Positions 55,325-64,000 of a DNA stretch of 64,000 nt are shown here, piece after piece. The position numbers and the translations under genes are program-made. The number at the start of each line of letters is the position of its first letter. Position 1 is the stretch's first letter. Source of the stretch: Aphelenchoides besseyi (Eukaryota > Nematoda > Chromadorea > Rhabditida > Aphelenchoididae); assembly GCA_024699855.1 (NCBI GenBank), contig JAMPIQ010000002.1:6572001-6636000 (forward strand), given 5' to 3'. The notes below the pieces were generated by a model, which saw only the letters and a list, made by a program, of their open reading frames with translations, had not been told where the DNA came from and did not search any database.

Positions 55325-56660
55325 TTAAGCGACTTTCAATTGACAGGAACCTAAAATTTGTGGAATATCAAAAAATTGTTGGCAGGTTCTTCACACAAAC
55401 GAGCACGAAATTAAATCTCAACACGATTTTTTTTTAAAAGTAATTTTGGCCAACCACTCGTTGACTTCGTCGAGAAAAGACTGTAGGGTTGAATATTAGA
55501 CTAATAAACGAAACTGAAAAAGATCACGCTAAACATAAACTGCTCACGTCAATAAGTCTAAAGATCTTTATAGGTTCTAGAAGGTTGTTTGTTACAGCCG
55601 CTGGAACACCATCAAGATACGTCTTACAGTTGGATCGTTAGAAGATCAAACTTAATGGTTAAGTACAAACGTTCATTTGAGTTTAAAATTAAAGATTATG
55701 TCTGATTTTTAGTTTGCAATTGTAAAGTCGACCTATACACTTAATTTTCTTCGAAATCGTAGATCAACCAAACTAAACGCTAGTAACAATCTGATGATAA
55801 CGTTAACGTTTTTCGTTAAAGTTAAAAGGTTTTTGTTGTTGTTTTGATCACCGTTTATAGTCGCTATTTGATTTCAACTAAAAGTCGTTCAATTGTTATA
55901 AAAGTCATGTGTTTGCTGTGTCAATTGCAATGAGTTGATTCGACACTACAATCCAAAATTGACGGGCGTTGAATCGAATCGCGTGCTCATGGAAACACAT
56001 AGAAAGGCTCTCGCGTTTGTTCCTTGGGGCGTGCATTTTCAGCGTGTTCTCAGCGAGGCAACAGAGAGCAAACGAGAGAAGGGGCAGTTGAAAGGCAGCG
56101 CCAGCGAGCAAAACGAATCGTTGGGGTTGCTTGCCGTCAAATGCTCGATGCTCTGACTGCCACCCAAATTCCAGTCTCTCATTTCTATTAGTCGGAGTTT
56201 TCAAGCGCCCGAAGGTCGTTTAACTGAAAAACATTCGTTGATTCGCTTCAATATAACACAAATTCACATGAAATACCAAGAGGCTTCATTGCGCTTCACA
56301 ACCGTTCTCTTTCATTGACCATATTTGCGAAGATGCGAATTAATTGAGACAGCACACTCCCTATTCGTTTGTTCTTCTTGTGGCCATGAGTGTCTTTTAC
56401 CTGCCGGTGAAGTCGACAATTTCATTCGCTTATACGCCCTTTCAAATCCCCTCTAACGCTCTCGCACGCGATGTAACTCCCGACCTTATTGTCGTTGGAG
56501 ATTGCCATTGGCTGGGTTGTGTATATTCAGTACGTTTTATAATACTTGAGATGAAACACTCCATATTCGTTTGTATGTCTTTCCGTGTTATTTACGATTT
56601 TAAGCTTAAATGGATATTAGTTGACAATCGTTTAGTATCGTTTAAGTTCAATTCGTCTAT
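55325..56660. other. 1.3 kb intergenic region, no recognised gene
   Basis: Two overlapping frames near 55905-56204 on opposite strands have no domain. The region lies between divergent genes and should carry both promoters. Confidence 0.4.
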
Positions 56661-57799
56661 ATGCCCGTTGAGAACGTGAAAACAGATCAATACGATCGGA
56701 ATTCGATCGAAATGGAGTCGATGAAAGACGAAACCGAAACGAGTACTCAGTTTTTGGCCACAGACGATCTTATTCGCGATCTCATTGAAGCGATCAAAGA
56801 AGAAGGTGTTCTGTAAGAAGCTCCATTTACATCAGGTGCATTTCGATTTCGTTAAGGTTTAATCCAGCACACAAACACTATCGACATTTGATTAAGAAAC
56901 ATCAGGCATATTTATCAGTCGGTGAGAACCAGGAGCTACGAGTCTGTTAAACGAAGTTATTTTTAGCAAATGTTCTGAAAGCTCAGGGTTATGCAGATGT
57001 TACTGGTGAGTACTGTTCCATGAAATGTTTTAGTCGAATGAGAGGTTTAGCCGAACGCGTCAAACAAAAATGGAACACGATAAAATCGGTTTATTGGCGT
57101 CATCGACCGAACTGTGGCAATCCTTGCGATTCCGGGTTTACGTTCTGTAAAGATCTTCAGTTTTTGGACAAATACGAATTCAGAGTTCGTTTTTATTTGT
57201 ATTCTAGTTATCTGTGGATGTTTAGTTTTATCGAAATCGAAAAACCCACAACGACAAACAGGCGGATAAACAGAAACGCGGAAATGCAACGGCGATTGTT
57301 TCGGCCAACGAAACGGACGATGGAATGAGTCGTGTAGGTGACTAACAAATCGATCATCATTTTCGTTTGAGTTCAGCTTTTCGAAATCATCAATTCAATC
57401 GACGCAAAGATCGAACCAAACAACCACCAACAAACGAATGAACCGTCCGACCACTCGAACAACAGCGAAGTTCAATCAGTTCACGATCAAAACGCCACGG
57501 AATTGTTGTCCAACGCACTGAAGGTAATATCAACATTCTTGAATCGACGACTTAGCATTTGCAGCGACCTTCAAATTTCGATGATGAAATACAAGCAAAA
57601 AAGTTGAACTTGTTGGGTAAGTGAGGTGACTTCAAGCAGCAATGTACATGGGCTTTTAGATCTGGAATTGGAACATCAAAGATTACTCAATGAACGTGCT
57701 GAGCATCAGGCACGACAGGCACGAGCAGAAGCCGATTTGATGGAAGTTCGTTTGAAACAAGAGAAAGCAAAACTACGACAGTTGGGAATCACTGCTTAA
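56661..57799 (+). CDS. MADF-domain (Myb/SANT-like) DNA-binding protein
   Basis: ATG 56661 (MPVENVKTDQYDRNSIEMES). A MADF fold is split over several small exons: DDLIRDLIEAIKEEGVLFNP, AHKHYRHLIKKHQAYLSVAN, VLKAQGYADVTERVKQKWNT, IKSVYWRHRPNC and FCKDLQFLDKYE, giving the three helices and conserved Trp pattern of MADF proteins. The C-terminal half has a linker (LFEIINSIDAKIEPNN), then a long coiled coil DLELEHQRLLNERAEHQARQ, ARAEADLMEVRLKQEKAKLR, ending GITA at TAA 57797-57799. Such proteins act as sequence-specific transcription factors; targets cannot be inferred. Introns are 37-60 nt. Confidence 0.65.
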
Positions 57800-58133
57800 T
57801 TTGAAGGCCCCTTTTGATCATTTAGATTGCATTTTGAATAATGTGAGATGTTTGAAATTACGTTTTCTGTTATTCTTTCTTGTTGATTTCTCCGAACTTT
57901 GATGGTATTCATTTTGGTTATGTTTGCCCAGTATATTTCTTTTCTGCCCTTTTACTCCTCAACTCATAGAAACAGTCAAATCTATTACACATCTATTCTC
58001 TACGTATCATAATTGTTGGGTTATTTAGCAACCAATGTCGAGATATGAACGAAATTGGCATCGGTCTTTCAATAAAACCTTCGCACACTAATTACTTCAG
58101 AAGTCGATTGAGGACATGAAAAAGAATTCATTG

Positions 58134-58900
58134 GAAGCAACGAATCGTTCTAATGCGCGTTGCAAACAAATCGATCAGCAAACATTCGGTTACAACAAGA
58201 AGTTAAATGGCCAGAAAATTTGTTAGTTCACTTATTGTCTTCGTAGTTTTTAGATTCCAATGTTGACGGGGGTGTTGAATCCTGATACGGACAGCGAGAT
58301 CAAATCCAATTGGCCGTCTTTGTTTCCGGTCGCCCTGATCTCAACGGCGACGGTTAGCGAAATCAACAAGCGATCACGAACCAAACAAGTTGCTCAACAG
58401 CTTTACAAAAAACTGCAAGTAAGAGTATAGTTTTGTGTTTTTTGATTTTGGGTCTTTAGAGCGACTCAAACGATCGAATCGTCTTGAGAGCAGCAAATGA
58501 GCAGATCGACAAGTGTGTTAGTTGTGTCGAGTTGATCAAGGAAGAGGCCGCTAATCATCGGCTATGTCTGAATTGGTCTGTTTTGTATCAATGGACCAAA
58601 ATAGGCGAAATTCGAGTTCAACCGAAGAACAAATTGGCTTTGGATTCCTACGTTCCGATAATGGAGATTCTGCTCTCAAAAACACAATTTGGATCTGACT
58701 ATGAAAATGAAAGGTTCTTTCAATTGAGTTTCCTTAACTTATTTGCTTTTAGCATTCAAGAATTGAAGCTCAAAGAATTGGATTCAACTCACGACTCATC
58801 ATACTCAACGGGTACCTTCTCTCCGCCGACTGTGAGCAAATTGGAGCCCATTGGATATGAGAATCCGAACAATATTTTTCGAAGAAAACGAAAACGTTGA
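58134..58900 (+). CDS. Unrecognised protein, about 230 residues
   Basis: Segments in order: MKKNSLEATNRSNARCKQID QQTFGYNKK near 58134-58210, MLTGVLNPDTDSEIKSNWPS LFPVALISTATVSEINKRSR near 58258-58420, RIVLRAANEQIDKCVSCVEL IKEEAANHRLCLNWSVLYQW near 58465-58600, VPIMEILLSKTQFGSDYENE, and SIQELKLKELDSTHDSSYST ending in a basic FRRKRKR tail at 58898. The first junction did not close in phase, so the N-terminus is uncertain; an upstream ATG near 58036 is also possible. The basic tail resembles a nuclear localisation signal. The downstream position close behind the MADF gene may or may not matter. Confidence 0.45.
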
Positions 58901-59688
58901 GAACCAACGGGTACTGTTGAATCGTTGAGTTGGCTTGTTGTTAACATTCAAGAGTTATAAATCTTAGTCTATTGAATTCGTTGCAACTTATACGACGGTC
59001 GACGTCGACCACTTTAACGAACTGAACGGGTCTCTTGAATTCTCTTCAACAAGCGCGACGTCGATGTTTGTATTTTGCTCATCAGCACGTGCACGAGACG
59101 GGTATGTCGAGCGTCCGAAACGCGTACGTTGAGAAATGTTGTTCGACAATTCAGACGCTCTCCTTCTTTTTTCTACCACGCAAACGGAACGTTTCGTGGT
59201 GTTGGCCACTTCTTTCGTCCGCTCAACGGTCCGTGTTTTCTCGTCACACAACCGCGCCGTTTCAAGCGTGGATCTAATAACGTCAAAACGGACGAATTGA
59301 ATGGTTTCTAACATCACGTTCCCATAATTTTGTCTATACACAACAAGGAAGAAAGGTCGTAATGGGTTTTTTGCGCGAGACGTCTTCTTATTGCGCGCTC
59401 CGCAAAAAGCGTCGACCGCATTCCTCTTTTTTTTTTATTTGACCGACGTGAAATACGCAAACTGTTGATCATCAGTTTTGTGGAAGTTAATTCGCGACCA
59501 CTTTTGACAAACAACTTTTTGTTTTCATCAACGAAATCAGTCGATGCCTACGTTTGGCGAACGTCCCGATTTTGTTGTCGAATGAGCTGTTCGCTTCGTT
59601 TCATGTTTTTGCTTTTGAGCTCCGCTTAAAAAGACTGTTGCAGCAAATGGTCTAAAAACCAGTTGTGCTCAAAACAACTGGGTTTACG
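58901..59688. other. Upstream region of the MFS gene
   Basis: 790 bp. Overlapping frames on both strands (58988-59341) are Arg/Ser-rich, consistent with non-coding sequence of higher GC. No clear promoter motif. Confidence 0.4.
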
Positions 59689-61748
59689 ATGACCATCAGA
59701 GATCCCGTGGCCCTGTGGTTGAGCAGACAGACTCCGAAGCTTCGAATGTTTTTGGTCATTGGTGGTGCGGTTCTCATTCATTTATCGTTAGGTAAGTTGT
59801 TAGAGATGGAAACAATAACTGTCGATTTTGTTTCAGGCACATATCATACTTTCGGTTGGAGTTCTAGGCTTCCATTTGACTATTCTGTTGTTTAGGGAAT
59901 ATGAATCCATATATGGCATCTTTTATTCGAAACTACACTGATTCCTCTGTTACGCTCGAAAAACTTATTTGGATTCCAACATTTCAAGTAGTTTTAGAGT
60001 TGAAACGCGAACAATGAGCGTCGTTTTAGGGTTGTTTTCCATTTGCGATGGTAATTGGCGGTTTTCTTTCGAAGATCTTTGGCCCACGACTAGCCGCTGC
60101 TATTGGTTGCTTTCTGATGTCGTAAGTTATAAATTAACTATTTGATGTTAGTTTTTATAGTTCTGGAGTGTTTTTATCGACGTGGACAATCAGACATTCA
60201 TTTTGGTTGTTTCTTGTCACCTACGGATTCATGTTCGGATTGGGTCAAGGGATTGCGTACGTAATCGCCGTATCATGTGTTATCAATTGGTTTCCGTCTA
60301 TGGTTGGTTTTGGATCGGGTATCGTTGCTGCGGGATTTGGAATCAGCTCGTCGATTTTTGCTCCAATTCAAACTCGTTTGATCAATCGAGAAAATTTGCC
60401 GGCAACAGTCGATGGGTAAGTTCTAGATGTTGATTCAAAACTTTACCCGTTAATTTAAGTTACTTTACTGATCGAGAATTACTGGAACGAGTTCCGTCAG
60501 TTTTTCTGGAGTTATCTATTGTGTACGCGATTATGCAGCTTGTTGGCCTTGTAGTCATTTGCGATCCACCTGATCAGGTAAAAGAAAGTTAGAATAGTGC
60601 ATGTTTACTGCTTCCTTCTTACCGTCCAGTTCAATATTCTACGCATCTTTTTGATTTGCAAAACTTTCGCTTTTAGTTCGCTCGTAAGAATCTGAACAAC
60701 TCGGCTTTAATCGACATGACTTGGCTTTCGAAGCGACGCAACAACTGGATTAATTCATTCAATAGCAACAATAGTTCCTCTGGTTCTTCGTTTTCTCGTT
60801 ATGGTTATGTTCGATTACCGATTGGACGCGACACTGTGGAGTTTGAAAGTCCAACGCAAACGGTTAGTTTTATTTGTGCATTTAAATGTCTTCGATTTTG
60901 TGCTACCAATTGCACGTCCTGTTTTCTGAAACAGTTTGATAGATTGCTTTAGAAGTCAGCAGAACACGTTGCTCGTTACGATTCGGACGCATCATCGGAC
61001 GACGAACTTGCAAACAAATTGGAACCAAGTTCGTTGACTCCACGTGAAATGCTAAGAAGTTCAACTTTTTATTGGCTATTTGCCGCCTTGTTTTGTTGTT
61101 CATTTTACGGAAACTTCTTTTACAAGTAAGATCAATGGTTGTACGAAGCAAATTCTCAATATTCAGTCTTTACAAAACGTTTGGTGAGACATTCATTAGC
61201 GATGACTACTTTCTTGCCACGGCTTTTTCCATTGGATCAATTGCAAATGCTGCTGCACGTATCGGTTGGGGATGGTTGACAGACAAAACAAGTTTTCAAG
61301 TGGCTCTTTCATCGGCTACAAGTCTAGCAACAGTACTCTTAGTGACGATGCCGACAACCGCTTATTTGGGCAAAGGTGCTTATCTCATTTGGGTTCGTCT
61401 TGAATGTCACTGTGAATTTAACAGATTCTTTCAGTTGACTTTATTGTTTGTGTGTTTGGCTGCTACTCACGCCTTGTTTATAACCGCCGCTGTTCGTTGT
61501 TTCGGAACTCAACATAAAACAATAAACTACGGTTGCTTGATATTCTCCACAACCTTGAGTGGTGCTACATTAGCAATCGGTTGTCAGCATTTTCTTCAAG
61601 TCGTTGGTTATAGTTGGGCTTTTGTAATAACAGCCATATTTCCGTTCATTGGTGAGTTAAAACGCCGTTTCTTCCGCTGATTGAAGTTCTAGCATTTGGT
61701 TTAACCGTCGCTATTCGTATAACTCCTCAAGGACATCTCATTGTCTGA
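59689..61748 (+). CDS. MFS transporter, monocarboxylate or oxalate/formate-antiporter type
   Basis: ATG 59689 gives a short cytoplasmic start (MTIRDPVALWLSRQTPKLRM), TM1 (FLVIGGAVLIHLSLGTYHTF G), a conserved GNMNPYM loop, TM2-3 (GCFPFAMVIGGFLSKIFGPR, LAAAIGCFLMSSGVFLST), TM4-5 (FGLGQGIAYVIAVSCVINWF; GFGSGIVAAGFGISSSIFAP), TM6, a long Ser/Asn-rich central loop, then TM7-12 (FYWLFAALFCCSFYGNFF, IGSIANAAARIGWGWLTDK, ATHALFITAAVRCFGTQHK, FVITAIFPFIAFGLTVAIR) and stop TGA 61746-61748. The GWLTDK and GPR signatures are the usual MFS loop 2-3 and 8-9 motifs. The substrate is probably a small carboxylate; this is inference from family resemblance. About 10 introns of roughly 40-55 nt. Confidence 0.8.
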
Positions 61749-62028
61749 TCACTATATTTTCCATCGTCTTCCACTCACGGGTATTCAAACATTCACGGTG
61801 ATCCTTGTTATCAGAAACTTTGTACATTAAACGAATAAAATGCGTACACTTCAATAACCGGATTGACAACATTGTACACGTGAAGAACAGTTGCAAGTTG
61901 TGTCTGAGAGAACAACGTTTGGATTCGTCGATCAACGATCAAAAGGATTTGCATTCGATTTTTCGATCGTCGAATTGTGTCGCTCAAAAGAATTTCATTT
62001 TCAATCTTCAAATTTTGTTCGAATTTCA

Positions 62029-64000
62029 ATGCCAAAATCAAACAGTGACTCGACTGAAGATGTTGAACGCGGGACTTCGAAGGCGTCTGATGATCGTTTT
62101 CTGCTGCACATCGTTCAAGAAGCGTTGCCTTTGCGGGATTTCAATTCGGAGATTCGGGCACAAAATGATCTCAATCTGATACGCTCAATGACTGTCCTTC
62201 TCGACTTAAACGAAAGTGATATTGACATCATTTTGGAACGGTAATCAACAAGAAAAAATTCTAATTTTTAAGTTTGCAGTTTGGTTAATGAAATCGTTTT
62301 ACCTGTGGGAGAGCAGTTGGTTTACGTGGAAGTAAGAAAGAAACTACTGAGTTTTACGGATTGCAATAAACCATTTCAAAGTAGTCATTTAATGCTTAAT
62401 AAATAATGTGATGGGATATTGTAGTCCCGTGTATCCGACAAAAACTGCAATCAGTTGATTTGGAGAACTCGTGCGCAATTCCAAATCAAAACTGGTTGGC
62501 TTTACAGTGAGTTAACAATCATTGGAAGCTAACTGACTCTTTGAATTGTCTAGTTGTTCGTTAGATTCACTTTCAAAGCGCCAAGTTGCAGTAGCGCGAT
62601 TGAAGTCTCCAGTTAACTTCGGTGCGGGAGTTGGTGATGTGCAATTCGTAGTTCTAGTCTTGGGCTCCTGTGCTGAAGTAGGCTTATTTGTTAGTTGAGA
62701 ATGAACGGACGCCTTCAGAAAGGAGCGAAGTCATCTTTGGAAACGGGTCGAACATTTGCTAGTCTATTTTCTGACCCAACAGTTCGAAATCAACTTTCCG
62801 TCGCAAAATCTGGAGCAGAAACAAGAGAATGTCTCAGAAAAGCTGCTCAATTTCTTGCTGATCGGTCGTTGGCAGAAACTGAAAAACGCTCTATCTCGAT
62901 GGATACCAAAGAAACGGTAATTGCTCTTAATTTCAAACAACAGAGTGAATTTAGAGTTCTTGGTATTTTGGTAAGGGAATCGTGGAAGATTTTCGTCGAA
63001 GATGGAAATTCTATGCATCTGATTACGTGGACGGTAAACGAACAATCAACTGCCATCAATAAAATTGTTTATAGGAGTTCGAACAACCGGTGATATTCAA
63101 AAGACAATCAGTTCGGCGATCTTCCTTTTGTTTTCCATATTGCCAACAGCTATTGCCTTGGGAATGTTGAACGACAGTAACACACGTGGAAAGATTGGTT
63201 TGCTGATTGTATCTTGTTTACATGATTTTAGCGTTCAGATGTTCGAAAGCAGATTCTGAGTCAACTCATTGCTGGGATTACTTTTTCGTTGGGTGGTGGA
63301 CAACTTTTTTTGATTATGCTTTCAACTGCTCCTATTTCTATTTACATTGATATAATTCAACATATTGCTGACTCACAGGGATATGATTTCTTCAAACTCT
63401 ATACGACTGTTGGTCTATGGTGTTCATTTCTACTTGCTATTTCTGCCTTAACACAAATGAGTGCAATTATGAAATACGCTAAACGGTAGAGTTTGCAATT
63501 TAGTGATTTCGGCATTGAAATTTCAGTTCGTTAGAAGAGCTATTCGGTTTGTTCATTGCGTTGGCGCTCGTTTTTCGCGCGATAACGGCGGCCGTCAATT
63601 CCGTCAATAGCTACGATCCCAACTGTGCTCATGACGAGAACTACAGTGAGAGCTATTCGATTATCTGAAATTAAAATATCGATCTTAAGATCCGCTTGAA
63701 TGTGAGCGCTCAACGGGACTTCTTTTTCTCTTGTTGATGATCGGGACTTTTTGGTTGAGCGTATTCTTGTTTCGTTTCAGAACTTCACCATTTTTATCAC
63801 AAACAAAACGCAATCTCCTCTCCGATTATGCTCTACCAGTCGCTGTTGTTATTATGGCAGCAATTGGAATTTGGGTGTTTGCTGATGTGCCAAGAGAGAC
63901 GTTTAGCTTCGATTCTTCGGCTTCAGTTTTCGTATTCACTTCATTTTGGGATCAGGAATGGAAAGCACATTTGATTGCATTTGGTTTGGGAATCCCGTTA
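62029..64000 (+). CDS. SLC4-family transporter, SLC4A11-like, 3' end outside window
   Basis: ATG 62029 begins the cytoplasmic N-terminal domain: LLHIVQEALPLRDFNSEIRA, LLDLNESDIDIILER, VVRLDSLSKRQVAVARLKSP, FGAGVGDVQFVVLVLG, LETGRTFASLFSDPTVRNQL and ECLRKAAQFLADRSLAETEK. The membrane domain follows: ISSAIFLLFSILPTAIALGM LNDSNTRGKIG (TM1), the QKQILSQLIAGITFSLGGGQ LFLIML loop and TM3, STAPISIYIDIIQHIADSQG YDFFKLYTTVGLWCSFLLAI (TM4-5), SLEELFGLFIALALVFRAIT, FRTSPFLSQTKRNLLSDYAL PVAVVIMAAIG. The LGGGQ..LI..STAP and YDFF..YTTVGLW segments resemble SLC4A11 (BTR1), an electrogenic H+/NH3 or borate-related transporter, more than bicarbonate exchangers. It continues past base 64000. Confidence 0.85.

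Noticed and set aside
58988..59341. 117-codon minus-strand Arg/Ser-rich ORF
   Set aside because: Overlapping frames are equally open on the other strand; it looks like GC-richer promoter DNA.
1..64000. CRISPR arrays, bacterial operons, phage genes
   Set aside because: No regularly spaced direct repeats; all real genes have spliceosomal introns, so the sequence is animal nuclear DNA.

Overview
This window is eukaryotic nuclear DNA from a small-bodied animal. Genes are broken by many very short GT-AG introns (mostly about 38-50 nt, often ending in tttcag or ttttag). Intergenic DNA is AT-rich and carries decayed transposons. Two neighbouring Cys-loop channel genes with the anion-type PAR motif, a 7TM receptor of a style I associate with nematodes, and a kinase-like family I recall from nematodes suggest a nematode or close relative. 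However, NELF-B, a PHF10-type BAF subunit, an SLC4A11-like transporter and a probable DRC4/GAS8 coiled coil argue against a Caenorhabditis-like genome. An early-branching nematode or related ecdysozoan is my best guess, not a firm identification.

Layout. 1-0.94 kb: 3' half of a Kv potassium channel (+). 3.25-3.95 kb: single-pass membrane protein with a PY motif (+). 4.84-7.19 kb: NELF-B (-), divergent from GID8 (+, 7.64-8.57 kb). 9.07-10.86 kb: 7TM receptor (-). 10.9-14.0 kb: no recognisable gene. 13.99-15.39 kb: SEC14-GOLD protein (+). 15.8-22.15 kb: two tandem Cys-loop channels (+) carrying fold-back/MITE-like insertions. 22.26-22.64 kb: a CARD-only protein (-). 25.2-26.8 kb: an unrecognised coiled-coil protein (-) whose 5' part is duplicated at 40.65-41.44 kb. 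27.7-29.5 kb: a ubiquitin-like plus kinase-like fusion protein (-).

29.8-39.4 kb is a transposon and pseudogene zone: LINE tails, a Helitron helicase with a frameshift, an inverted copy of the NUP85 gene tail, a mariner with perfect 47-bp terminal repeats and an intron-like insertion, and an enolase pseudogene. 39.6-40.65 kb is the C-terminal part of NUP85 (-), abutting the duplicated segment.

41.6-46.7 kb is a dense housekeeping block in one direction: PHF10, PPP1R21, bystin (+), with MCTS1 (-) converging on it. Then follow an Ly6-like secreted protein (-), a small unknown gene (+), an L1CAM-type FN3 pseudogene, a MITE, a short hydrophobic ORF behind a TATA box, a probable DRC4 homologue (+), RRP15 (-), an MADF-domain protein (+), an unrecognised gene (+), an MFS monocarboxylate-type transporter (+), and the 5' part of an SLC4A11-like transporter (+) running off the end.

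The genes are not one pathway. Transcription and translation factors (NELF-B, PHF10, MCTS1, RRP15, bystin) sit beside neuronal or membrane genes (Kv, GPCR, two Cys-loop channels, MFS, SLC4A11). Multi-exon coordinates below give the outer span of each gene; splice sites were inferred by eye.
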